DNA from: Strix aluco
Taxonomy: Eukaryota > Chordata > Aves > Strigiformes > Strigidae
Reading direction: 5' to 3'
DNA length: 64,000 bases
Assembly (NCBI RefSeq): GCF_031877795.1
Contig: NC_133958.1
Location: 1,178,001 to 1,242,000, forward strand
Below, piece after piece: positions 53,421 through 64,000 of the stretch. The notes beneath the pieces were generated by a model. That model had not been told where the DNA came from, made no database searches, and saw only the letters and a program-made list of their open reading frames with translations. The position numbers and the translations under genes are program-made. Position 1 is the stretch's first letter. Each line of letters starts with the position of its first letter.

Positions 53421-53778
53421 GCGGCAGGCTGGGAAATCACTGGGGCGGGAGGTGGCTGTGGTGTGAAAACTCGAAGCCTCGCAAGGCTCTGGCTGAAGCG
53501 GTGCTGGCAGAGCGATTGCTGTGGGGAGGGACCCCCCAGAACGCTGTTTGCCCCCCAAAACCCCACCCTGCCCACCCGCCGTGGCCGGTACAGCAGCAGG
53601 CTCCTGCCCCTCCTGGGGCTCCTGCCCTGCGGGTGACACCCCAGCCAGCTCTGCCCCCCGATATCTCACCCCGTCACCCCCTTCACTTCCCCCAACAGAG
53701 GTTCCCTCTCCGGCTGCTGACGGTGTTGGAGGTGCCTGGTGTGAGCTTCACCGCCCCGGCCGTGCTGTCGGGGCCCCG

Positions 53779-54525
53779 ATGGGGCCGGGGGCCGTGGTCC
53801 AGAGGGATCCCCTGTTCTGCCCACACTGGCTCCCTGCCACCCCACCACCCCCCGGCTCAGCACTGGGTGCAGGGCCCCCCTGTGCTCCACACCCTCCCCA
53901 GCAGCACCCAGAAGCCGGCAGAAGCTTTCCTGAGCTGACAGAGGACAACCTGCGGGTGCAGGACCAGCAGTCGTTCACCACGGACATCACCAATGTCCAC
54001 AACACGCTCGCCTGGCTTCACACCACAGACGGCAAGGACACCGTCCCCGATGTCCCTGACACCCCCAACAGCACCGCTTCCTCAGCCAGCTCCCCGACTT
54101 CTTGCAGTATGGGACAGAGGGAGGGCGACTGCTCCGAGGACCGAGTGGGAGCAGCGATGCTGGGGGACGCCAATCCCTCCTGGAGCGGGGTGGCAATGTC
54201 CCCCTTGCTGCACCCCTGGGGGTCCCCTGAAGGGTGGCCCAGAGGATCCCCTGAAGGTTCCCCGACAACCAACATCCTTCCGTGTCGATTGTCCAGCAGC
54301 GTCTGCAGAACCTGCTGTCCCGATGAAGCAAACCAACCGTCCAACCGCACCCAGAAATCGCTGGATGGGGATCCAGCAGCACTTGGGGTGCTGAGGCTCC
54401 CCCGCTCCCCAGCGCAACGCAGAGGAGGCCCACGCTGGGACGGGGGAGGAGGGACGGGCACTCTCACCCTCTCCCACCTCATAGGAGCAGGAGTTACAAG
54501 TTATAAGTTACAAATTATGAATTAG
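53779..54525 (+). CDS. Unidentified proline-rich open frame
   Basis: An open frame of about 248 aa, possibly one exon of a longer gene, begins MGPGAVVQRD. A plausible acceptor (cccaacag) ends at 53698, upstream in the same open frame. A proline-rich start is followed by a non-repetitive, composition-independent stretch (LTEDNLRVQDQQSFTTDITN, then VHNTLAWLHTTDGKD), which argues for coding. After about residue 110 the sequence looks less protein-like, so a splice or earlier end is possible. No family recognised. An ATTAAA occurs at 54652-54657. Confidence 0.35.
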   Translation: MGPGAVVQRDPLFCPHWLPATPPPPGSALGAGPPCAPHPPQQHPEAGRSFPELTEDNLRVQDQQSFTTDITNVHNTLAWLHTTDGKDTVPDVPDTPNSTASSASSPTSCSMGQREGDCSEDRVGAAMLGDANPSWSGVAMSPLLHPWGSPEGWPRGSPEGSPTTNILPCRLSSSVCRTCCPDEANQPSNRTQKSLDGDPAALGVLRLPRSPAQRRGGPRWDGGGGTGTLTLSHLIGAGVTSYKLQIMN

Positions 54526-55500
54526 AGAACTTGTGGGTGAGAAACGCATGACAGAAATGCTGAATTAGTGAATTTATGTGTCAGACAAGCCTGTGCAGAG
54601 GAGATAGAGCCCTTGTTTGCATCTTTGGCTTCTTTCCTGATGAGCTCGTAAATTAAAGCTTAATTTACAGAGTATGTTGTCCTGTAAATTTGAGAGATCC
54701 GAACAGACCATGACAGGGGACTTGGGGACATGGGGGAATGGGGACACAGGAGGGGGGCAGCTGGGGACATGGGGGTGTGCGAGGACATGGGCGTGGGGCC
54801 GAAGGTGAGGATGGAGCTGTGGGGGGATGGTGACTGGGGGCAGCATAGAGCAGGGTGGGGGGGACACCAGTGACTGTGCTGGGGCGCAGGGCTCAAGCCA
54901 GGGGAGCTGCTCACCCGCAAGGGCCTGAAGGACCCCATTGCCCCCAGATCTGGGGGGGGAGGGGGATGTGTGTGCTTGCCACCCCCCACGGGGCACCCTC
55001 ATGGTCCTAGGGGGGCAGGACCCCTGCACCCACAGAGGTCATGGTCACGCCAGGCTGGGTGTGGAGGTGAGGTTCCCTCCTGTGGGGTAACGGCGGGGTG
55101 ACCGTGGAGCCAAACCTGCTGCCGGGGCTCCCCACGGCACATGGGCTGGTGGGGTGCTGTACCCCATGGGGGCTCTGTGCCGGGACCACCCACAGTGAGG
55201 CCAAGAATTGTCCCCGTGTCCCCCCCCAGCTGGCTGCAGTGGGGCAGGGGTCCCACTGCCACTCTTGGGTGACTGGGGGTCCCCAGGGTACTGCAGCACA
55301 GCAGGGGGGGGCACTGGTGCCACTGGGGTCTGGGAGTCCCCTGGGTATTGAAGTGAGCTGGGGGGACACTGGTGCCATCGCGGGGCTGGGCGCCCCCTGG
55401 GTGGTGAAAGGGGACAGGGGCCCCCATGGGTGCTACTGGGGGGTCGGGGGATCCCCTGGGTATTGAAGTGAGCTGGGGGGGGCACTGGTCCCATCGCGGG
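54526..55500. other. Spacer upstream of NUDCD3
   Basis: Intergenic. At about 55,300-55,530 a decayed tandem repeat recurs three times: 'gggtattgaagtgagctggg' followed by a 'cactggt.ccatcgcggggct' unit. It ends next to the NUDCD3 CpG island. Confidence 0.6.
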
Positions 55501-55539
55501 GCTGGCGGTCCCCTGGGATCCCCAGCGTGGCGCCGGGGG

Positions 55540-55697
55540 GGCGGCGGGGCGGCCGGAACGTCGCGGCGGGGGGCGGGTTCCGGGCGGGCCGTGGCGCGGG
55601 CGGGGGGCGGGGCCGGACCGGAAGTGCGGGGGACGGCGCGGCGCGGACCGGAAGCGCGGCCGGGCGCGGTTGCCGTGACAGCGGGCCCGGAGCCGCC
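55540..55697 (+). promoter_or_regulatory. NUDCD3 CpG promoter with tandem ETS sites
   Basis: GC-rich sequence immediately upstream of the ATG. It has two ETS/GABP-type cores, ACCGGAAGTG (55618-55627) and ACCGGAAGCG (about 55647-55656), about 29 bp apart. This is typical of housekeeping promoters without a TATA box. Confidence 0.65.
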
Positions 55698-58600
55698 ATG
55701 GAGGCCGCGGCCGCGCTCACCGATATGTACGACCAGGCGCTGCTGGGGATCCTGCAGCACGTCGGGAACGTGGAGGAGTTCCTGCGCGTCCTCTTCGGCT
55801 TCCTCTACCGCAAGACCGACTTCTACCGCCTCCTCCTGCGGCCCGGGGACCGCCTGGGCTTCCCGCCCGGCGCGGCGCAGGCCATGGCCCTCCAGGTACC
55901 GGCGGGGCGCCCGGGCCCGCTGCGCGCTCCCGGCCCTGAGGGGCCTCCCGGGGCCGCTGCTCCTCGGCGGGCTGTGGAGGTGACGAGGCCCGGCCGTGCT
56001 GGCCGTCGTGTGGGAGGCGGAGGCCGCGGTGGCCGGTGCTGTCCCCGTCGCTGGGCCTCACCAGCCGTGTTTTTCTCCTCCGAGCCGAGCGGGCCGCGTC
56101 CCCCCGGGGCTGGGCAGGTGTCTGCCAGCGGGCCGGCCGGGTCTGCGCTGTGGTGGGGATCCAGGCAGGGTGGGGGAGACCGGGAACGGGGCCCCCGGTT
56201 ACCGAGCCTGCCCGCAGGGGTGGAGGAGGAGGCGGGAGAGGTGTCCTGGCAGGCCGGGTGCGGGGGGAGGATGGAAGCATCACCCTTGTGAGAGGATGCG
56301 GAGCCCCGGGGGCAGGCGGGAACCGCGAGACTCTCCTGGGAAGAGCCGGGGTGCGATAGCCCTCTCGGAACTTGGCCCTGGCTGAGCCCCGGCACAGGGG
56401 GCAGGGTGGGCTCATGGGGAGCTGCCACCGTGAGCCGTGGGAGCAGGGAACCTGTAGAGCAGCCGGAGGCGTGTGGAGACCCTGACAGTCATGTGGGGAG
56501 CTGGTTTGGGCTCTGCTCAGCGGGAGCTCGTGGCCAGCACCAGGCTCGCCTCAATCCTGGGTGAGGTGCCAAAAGCCCTGACCTGCTGTTTTTGCTGCCT
56601 GGCTGGGCTCAGCTTGGTTTTGGGGCAGTGCTGGAGGTCTCTGACTCAGGGCTGTTCCGGGCTGTCATTAATTTTTATTAGCAGCGAGGAAACAAGCTCA
56701 TAAAACTAGGTAAGACTGGATTTGGGGTGTTCATCTGCTCAGACCGGGTGAGTTTTCCTTCCCAGGTGCGTAAGGCAGGGGCGTGACGCAGGCAGGCTGA
56801 CAGGAGATCCCTGCGGTGGTCCTCATCACCCCTCAGCCCCCGGGTCCCCGGGTTAGCCCCTGCCACGGGAGCGCACTGGGCTCTGTGGATGAGTGGGGAG
56901 CCCAGGGGGGTCTCAGGCTGCAGAGGGGAGAGTGCAGAGCCCAGACCACTTGGCAGTGGGGCAGTGATGGTGGGAGACCTGTCTCGTGTCCCCCTGGGCC
57001 TGAGCACAAGGAGGGAGCCGCAGCTCTGTGGCCGCAGTGTTCGTTCCCCAGAAAGGTGTTGGCCAGGGGAGCCTTGTGGCTGCAGCCACAGGGACCCAGA
57101 GTGTTGGGGGCCAATTTGGAAGGGAATTGTCACCCCTCCTGACTTGGCTGCAGCCCGGGGGAAGGACGCAGTTTCGAGGTGTCACTCTGCACAGTCCGTG
57201 CGGGGCTGGCTTGAGCTTGGACGTTGGCTGGGGAGGATGCTATGGCTTCGCGTGGAGTAAAAGTGATTGCAGAGAAAGAAGCAAACAGAGCAGGGACGAT
57301 GCCCAGCACTCACCTCTCCTGCGTCCTCATCCCATGGGCTGGTCCCTGCCTGGGGAAGAAGCCTGGGGTGAGGGGCACGAGCAAGCACTACCAGAGAGTC
57401 CTCCTGGCACCGCGTCCCTTTGTCTTACGCCTCCTGTACCCAGTGAAAGACTCGAGTCAAGCGGCGCTGCAGGCTGGGTGTGCAGCCTAGCATCAGTCTC
57501 CCACTGGAAGCACTGAAGCTGACTCTGAAATATTCCTGGGAAGTGAAGGAGGGCTGCGTCTGACGCTTGCTCACTTTCCAGAACGTGTTTGCAGTGACAA
57601 ATGGCCTGGCATTTGGGTGGGAGAAGCTTCAGCTCCTTCAGGGAGCAGGCGCAGGTCCCCGACTGCCGCGCTTCCCTCAGCTGCGTCCCGCAGTTGTGGG
57701 TTTAACTTTTAACCTCCAGCCTGCACTAGACAGGCAGGGCTAGAAGCAAACTGCAGGGTGGGATTACATCTTCTCCTGCTGGCCCTGACTTGGGCAGCGA
57801 CCTTCTCACCTGCAGCACCTCTTGGGGTGGGGAGGGATGGCTTTTCTCTGAGCAAGTGCATGTTTTTGGCCAGGATCAGTCAGTTCTGGCTCAAAACCCC
57901 ACATGAGGTCACTCTGCTCCTTCGCCTGCGCTGTCTAAAAGAGCTCCAAGTCTGTTTGGGCTCAGCCGGCACTAAGTAAGCTGTTCCCCAGCTTCTCCTG
58001 GGGCAGCTCATCCTGTTTGTGCCTTGGAGGTTTGGTCTGAGCTTTGGGCTTGCAAACAGCCTCTCGTGAACGCTGGAACACAGGGTGGGGGGAGGCTGGA
58101 GGGGTGACGGCTCGCTCGGAGCCCCCTTCCCAGCCAGGAGTCAGAGCTCGTTGCTCTCCTTTTCCCTGGAGTTACCAGGCATCATCCCAGGCTGATGTGA
58201 GTTCAGCTGCCAGAACACGACGCAAGAAACTATTTCAAAACAGCTCCCAGGATCTCAGGCTTTCTCCTGAGGCGTGTTGAACGTGGCCGTGTGACTTTTG
58301 AAATAGTTGTCAGCTGGTTTTGTTGGTGACTGAAGCACCTCGGTGTAGGCCGTGGGGGCTGTGTGGTATCCAGAGATGGAGGGAGGGACAGTAATAAGTG
58401 CCCCAAGCGTGCGATGCTTCTCCTCTCCTTCTCCCCTGGCTTCTCAGGCAGAGCATGGTGGCTTGGTGACCCACTTGATTTGCTTTTTATCTTTCAGGCC
58501 TTCAAAGTCTTTGAGCGGATGGCTCGTCAGGATGACGAGAAGAGGCGCCGAGAGCTGGAGGCGAAGCTTCGCAAGAAGGAGGAGGAGGAGGAGGCTGCTG

Positions 58601-58805
58601 CAGCTGCTGAGAGGGTGAAACTGTCCCCTGCAGCTCAGGAGGTTGAGGTAGAGACAACAGCAGAGCCCGTCCCAGTGCCAGATGCCGGGGGAGCTGTGGG
58701 GACGCAGGATGTGGCTGTAGCCCAGGACGCGGTGCCCAGTCCTGTGTCGGTGGAGCCCCCGGGGGCCGCTGCCCCAGCAGAGCCCCGGCCAGCAGAACTG
58801 CCCAC
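55698..58805 (+). CDS. NUDCD3: NudC domain-containing protein 3, first two exons (partial)
   Basis: Cytosolic co-chaperone of HSP90 that stabilises the dynein intermediate chain. Exon 1 is 55698-55895 (66 aa) and exon 2 is 58498-58805 (102 codons plus two bases), both with GT/AG sites. The N-terminal domain is nearly identical to human: MYDQALLGILQHVGNVEEFL, RVLFGFLYRKTDFYRLL, GFPPGAAQAMALQ. Exon 2 starts AFKVFERMARQDDEKRR and has a charged Glu/Lys coiled-coil segment, then an acidic Pro/Val-rich linker. The CS (p23-like) domain and C-terminus should lie beyond 64,000; I did not see the next exon (ILPRIQEQFQ-like) in the window. The start has G at -3 (gccgccATGG). Confidence 0.95.
55896..58497 (+). 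other. NUDCD3 intron 1
   Basis: 2.6 kb, GC-rich near its start. No other gene or clear repeat was recognised. Confidence 0.7.
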
Positions 58806-61800
58806 GTAAGGGTCTCTTACTTTCTTCGTGCTCCTGGCAGGGGGGAGGCAAAAACACAGAGGTGGTGTTCCCTGTCCTGCTGTATGGCCCTTTTCGGGAG
58901 GGGTGGCCCTCCTCTGCGGGCACTCAGCCCTGCGGGAGGCTGTGAGGATTTCCCTTGCGGGCTCCCGTGGCTGGAAACATCATGTAATTCCCCAGAGGAG
59001 GGCAGGGGTTTGTTCCTCTGTGGATGGTTTGGTGTCTCGCCCTCTGCTCTGAGCAGGGAAGGTGGCACATCCCTGGACACAGCCCCGCAGAGCTGGGCTG
59101 GGCTGTGCGGCTCCTCCCTGTGCTGGCTGCACTCAGCTGTGTCCCTTTTCCGGCGCTCACCATAGCGAAGCTGGGCTGACGGTCCTGTCTGTTTGGGAAA
59201 CCCTGGCACCGTCCTGTAACCCTTTTCTCACAGCAATTCAGTGTCGTACTCCCCTGGTGTGCTGTGAGACATGCTGGTAGTTGGCTAGGAGCTTGCACAG
59301 ATACCCGCAATGCCTGTGAGGCGGTGCAGGCGTGCGAGGCCAGCCGCAGCATCAGATTTGTGCAGCAAAAAATGACTTGGAGACCTTCAGAGGTCTCTGG
59401 CCCAACCTTTTGCTCAGAGCAGGGCCAACTTTGAAGATCAATCAGGTGCTGCAGAGAGTTTTCTCTTTAGCTGTGTTCTTTAGCAGGGCTAAGCATCCGT
59501 GGTTTCTACAAAAATGTCCTCGTTTCAAGGTCCTTCCAAGGTATCTGTGACTCTTCCAGCTCGACTCTTGTCTGCTGAGCAGCGGGAGGTGAGCTCCAGC
59601 GGGCCAGCATGGCCTTGATGAACGACTTACCTGAGCGCAGGGTCCTGTGCCGGGTTCACTCGTCCTTCCCTGGACATCACCTTGACCCCCGAGCCGAGGC
59701 AAAGCTGCCCAGCCCTCGCTCAGGGCCTCACATGCCGTTTTATTTCAAGCTCCCATGTCTCCTCACTGCCTAAGTCAGTGCTTTGCCTCCCCTGGCGTAG
59801 CGATGCCGCGAGCAGGCCGTGGCAGACCGCAGTCTCCTCCTTCCTTCCCCGGTGTCTCTCATGGTCAGAGCCCCACGTGATGGCCATGCTGCCCCCCACC
59901 CACTCACTGCTGCTTTCCTGGTCATATGTGGGGCTTTGCTGCAGTCTGTCCCCGCTGTCCCACGGGTGCTTAGCAAGGAGAACAACTTGGGGTGGTGACC
60001 CCTGTCCCCCAGGGCAGTTTTAGACACATCAGAGGGGAGAGCAAGCTGCTGGAGGGACGTGGGCTTTGCTGGGAGAGCCCCAAGTCCTGGACAGGGGCAG
60101 AGAGGACTCAGGGTTTGGACTTTGGGGACTGTCGGCCTTTGGCATGTGGAAGGGATGGTCTGAGGATCAAAATCTTGGGGGCAGTGGAATGATACGTGGC
60201 AGAACTGTGTCAGAGTCTGAGCCTGCAGCCTCAGCTCGAGGCAGTGGTAGAGGGGAGGGCCCGAGCGTGGCAGCTGTTGGTGGAAGGGGAAGGCAAAGTG
60301 CCTGCCAAGTAACTTAATCCAGTGGGGAGAAGGAGAAGGACTCATGCTTAACTCAACCAGTCTGACACACATCCCGCAGGATAAAAATAAGCCAGAAGCC
60401 AAAAATGAAATCACCTGAAAAGCCACGTTCTGCTGCCGGTGCCGGAGCTGTCCTGTGAAAGAAAGATTGTCCCCAGGGCTGTCAGTCTGACACCTCTTCC
60501 AGCGCAAAATTAACAAGCCAAAAAAAGCCTCGTTAGAGCGGGCAGGTCTCTGTGGCCGGGCTGCGTGGCCGTGGTGCTGACCCGGGTATTTCTATCCCGG
60601 CTTTATCCTACACAGAAAGGAGAGGGAGAGGCTGGAGCCGCCTGCGAAGCCACGAGCAGGAGGGAGCTGGGGCTGGCCCGAGTGCTGGCTGCTCGTGCCC
60701 CCTTGCAGTCCACATTTGTTGCTTTCTGCCAGCTGAAATTTCGACTTGGGCCTTTTGTTGTGGGGGCAGCAGCTGTTGCGAGTGGTATTTAGTTGCCTGA
60801 AAACAGATGTCAAGGCTGCGGGAAGGAAACTGGAGGGATTAGGAAGGAAGCTGAGCGCTGGCGCGGGGGCAGGACGTGTCTGACGGGGACAGCTCCTGCC
60901 GCAGGTGGGGGGAGCTGATCTCGCGTGCTCGGCTGGGTGCAGAGCCCAGCCCTTGCGTCTTCCACCCTCTGAGCGTTTGTCCTGGCCCAGCTGGAGAGTG
61001 GCCCCTGACAGACTTCAGACGGTCGGATGCTGTTTTGCAGCCTGCAGACGTGGTATGCAACGCAAAGCCCTGCGTGGCAGCTCTCCCACCAGTCTAGCCA
61101 TGAAAAAAAGGTGCCTCCAGCTGGATACACATGCGCCTGCAGCTTCTGCCCTGCCTGGCTGGCTTCTCTCCCTCTTCCTGCCTGCACCTGCTCCTGCTGC
61201 CCCAAGCGCTGGTGGGGTAAAACCCCACGGTCCCCTTGGTGCCTGCCCAGTTTGGGTGGGTGCTGGGTGAGCCCGGGCACAGGAGGACCCGTCCAACGAG
61301 GCTTCGCAGCCTTTGCAGCTGCTTTCGAGGCCAGAAGAACAGGGTGTCTGTGGGCTCCAAGTAGGGCAGAGCGGCCAACAGGTTTGTTAAACGGCTGTAG
61401 TTGGTTTCTGTGCCTCTGGGGGGCACTGGAGCCCCCCAAAAGGCAGCGGGGACCAGGAGCAGGCATCCTGAGCACCCCCCGACAGACTATTAATAATTGA
61501 ACCGGCTACTTAATTCTGCACAGCCCCTTCTGAGCAAAACCCAGAGCCACCAGCCTGGTTACGAGGGGCGCATGAATAATGCGCAGCTCCGGCAGCAAGA
61601 ATGCAGAAAAGAGCTTAAACGAAAATATTTTCCATCTCCCTTTTTTTCCCCCCACCCCCACCCCCTGCTGCCAGTGAAGAAAACCGCTGCCACCAAAATC
61701 TATATAAAAACTCGCTCATTCTGTCAACCTGACTGCTCCATAAATGTAGGGCAGGTACCATCCCAGATCTGCCAGCTCCCATCAGAGCCTCGCTGTGCGC

Positions 61801-64000
61801 CCGGGTGCTGGGGCGCTGTTCGTGATCATCTCTGCGAAGTGCAGCGAGATGCTGGCAGCTTTTTTGGGGTTGATCCGGAAGGGGAGAGCGGAATCAAGGC
61901 GGTTTGGTGGGTGTGGAGGATTGCCGGCAGGCGAGGAGAGTAGCAGGGCTCGGTGGCTTGCTCTGCCTGGGGCTCAGCTAGGTCTCCCCAAGTCCCTCGC
62001 CCTCCCTGCCTGTGAGAGGCAGGAGGTGCAGTTCCTCGTCGCTAGGAAGGCTGCCCCGCACACGCTGAGGACTGAGGTGTCTTTGGGGTGACCCACGTGC
62101 CAGGAGCTGTGCCGAGGGGACCAGAGGTCTCCTTCGTGCCACTGAAGAAGCCGGCTCCTTAGGCTGGCTTGCACCTGCCCTGGGTGTCCTTGCCATCCTT
62201 CCCCGGCCGTCGTTGCCCGTGTGCTCTCCCCACCTCGCTGGAAGGGCAGAGGGGAGCGTGCCCCCCGCCTTGTGCCCCCCACCACGGGGCTGTTCATCCC
62301 GGGAGCGCACAGCCGGGGCTGGCATTGCAGCTGCACAGCTCGCGCAGGCCCCGGCTCCGGCTCTTCCCCCATCTGCTCCCAGAAGCCATCCTTGCCTGAG
62401 CTCAGCTCCTAATTTTGAACACCTCTGCCGCCCAGCACCCTCCCCTTCCCCCAGCTTGGATTTCATCCTGCATATATTTGCCACACAGCATTTAAAATAG
62501 AGCCCGGCAGCCCACGTGTGGCACTGCGCAGCCCGGCCTGGGCGCTTGGCTTGTGCGTTCTGACTCCAGTTCCTGGCTCCCCTCTGCTCCTTTATTTCTC
62601 TGAGTATGAACGCGGGGGGGGGGAACACTCCCCTCTCCTGTGAGCCCCATCCCAGGGGTTACTCCGTGTGCGGGCAAGAGGGGGTGGCAGAAGGTTAGTA
62701 GCAGCAGCTCTGGGAGCCTGTGCAGGATGGTGAATATCCCACCTTCAGATATTTCTCCATCCAGCCCTCGTGTCTGTCCCGGGTGCTCAGGATGGGGCAG
62801 CTCTGGGCTGTTTGGGGTGCTCTGTTAGAGACTGTCTTGGACCTTCAGGGAATGGCCCACTGGAAAGAGCAGCCAGGCAGGGGATGTCTCCCAGAGGAGG
62901 ATCTTTGTGGGGTGAATAGATGTTGAAAGGTTCCCCAAAAAAGGATGGTTTCCCCCCTAGGTGACTCCAGCCTGGCTCCTGCCTCCCCCCAGGCAGCGGG
63001 GAGTTGGGGGAGTGCCTGGTTTCTCTGCTCCCCTGTGTATATGGGGCCATGGCTTGGGTTGGAGCAGGCTGGGGTGCAGCCGTGGCACCCACACGCCACG
63101 GGTTGGGCTGCCCTGCTGTGCACAGCACACCCAGGGCTTGAACCGGGACCGGCGGGACACGGAGCACCGGTGAGCACCGGGCGGGCCGAGGAGGGCGAGC
63201 AGCACCTCGTCCCTGGGGAAGGTTTGCGGCCGCTGCGAGGGACCTGGCACGGGGACTTGTGCTGCTGGGCCAGAGCAGAATGAAACCCTGGGGCCTCCAT
63301 GGCCAGACCGTTCACCTCCTTTGCCGTGGGGAGGGAAGAAGAGGCTGTGGGGGGGACTGGTGAGAAGGGGACTGTTCACGGCTCCGCCACCGCCTTGGTC
63401 AGGCCACGAGGGAGACCCTGCTGGTCCTTTGCCATGTGTGACCTGGGGAAGAGATCCCCTGCCCCACACGTGCGGTGCTGTTGTACCGAGGAAGGGGCCA
63501 AACAGGCACCAGCGTTGCCTGCGCCCCGTCCTGGCCCGCGCTGGCCACCGTGTGCAGGTGAGCTCTGCTGCGGGGCCAGCCGCCCGCTCTGCTGTCCCCG
63601 TAAGTGGGTGGCGGGGCTCGGCAGTGACCTACAAAAATCACTTGTGTACTTTCCAGCTCGCTGTCCCCAGTGAGAGGCAGAACAAAATTGAACTGAAATG
63701 TGTTAATCTGGTGAGCTGACTTCTCTGAGGCTCCAGCTCTCTCCCAAGAGTGGCCACTTCCATTCCCTGAGCCCGTGGGGCCTGGGGTTAACCCTTTGTA
63801 GGGCACACTGGGGAGCATCCTCAAGATGACACAGCAGTGCTCTGGGAAATTTCCATGAGGCTCCTGTGTGAATCTAATTCGACTTAGCAACGGCTTGGCT
63901 TTGCCGGAAGCCCAGATGGTTGTTTTTTTTTTTTACATTGTGAGGTGCTTGCAGGATGGGCTTTCTGGCACGGCTTCATTCTCCTTGGGGTGCCAGCGAG
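58806..64000 (+). other. NUDCD3 intron 2 (partial)
   Basis: More than 5 kb of intron running off the window. It holds a probable CR1 fragment at 59.36 kb and a moderately AT-rich stretch at about 61,490-61,780. No exon or other gene recognised. Confidence 0.65.
59360..59458 (-). repeat. Probable old CR1 fragment
   Basis: 'atgacttggagaccttcaga', 'cccaaccttttgctcagagc' and 'gatcaatcaggtgctgcaga' resemble the complement of an older CR1 subfamily's 3' region. Diverged and without a clear terminal repeat. Confidence 0.5.

Overview
This window looks like part of a bird microchromosome. The evidence is GC-rich, compact genes with CpG-island promoters, many truncated CR1 LINEs in both orientations, and exon translations close to chicken and human orthologues. 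The gene order resembles what I recall of chicken chromosome 22. The species cannot be named from the sequence.

Layout. (1) 1-11.7 kb: the 5' end of OGDH on the minus strand. Two coding exons are visible (988-1176 and 8091-8312), with long introns and a CpG island with CCAAT boxes at about 10.9-11.75 kb; the rest of the gene lies off the left edge. (2) 11.8-13.5 kb: two tandem-repeat arrays. (3) 13.78-15.09 kb: complete IL1B (+), six coding exons, 269 aa, with C/EBP- and NF-kB-like promoter sites and an AU-rich 3'UTR. (4) 16.41-23.82 kb: complete CKAP2L (+), nine coding exons, 698 aa, behind a cell-cycle promoter (E2F, CCAAT, CHR). (5) 25.63-30.08 kb: complete NT5DC4/NT5C2-like nucleotidase (-), 17 coding exons, 534 aa. 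(6) 31.94-39.89 kb: SLC20A1 phosphate transporter (-), ten coding exons, with five apparent single-base indels confined to the three coding exons encoding its N-terminal third. (7) 40.6-41.6 kb: a higher-order minisatellite upstream of SLC20A1. (8) 42-48.7 kb: spacer with CR1s, two related LTR fossils and an unassigned CpG island carrying NRF1 and duplicated ZNF143-type sites. (9) 49.8-54.5 kb: two weakly supported proline-rich genes (+). (10) 55.7 kb to the right edge: the first two exons of NUDCD3 (+).

Functionally the genes are a mix. OGDH is a mitochondrial TCA-cycle enzyme, IL1B an inflammatory cytokine, CKAP2L a mitotic spindle protein, NT5DC4 a nucleotide phosphatase, SLC20A1 a sodium-phosphate cotransporter and NUDCD3 an HSP90/dynein co-chaperone. 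The IL1B-CKAP2L-NT5DC4-SLC20A1 block keeps the adjacency seen at human 2q13, but here it lies between OGDH and NUDCD3, which are neighbours at human 7p13. I found no clearly new biological system. The best leads are the unassigned NRF1/ZNF143 promoter, the two unnamed proline-rich genes, and arrays that multiply NF-kB-like and AP-1-like motifs next to IL1B and SLC20A1.
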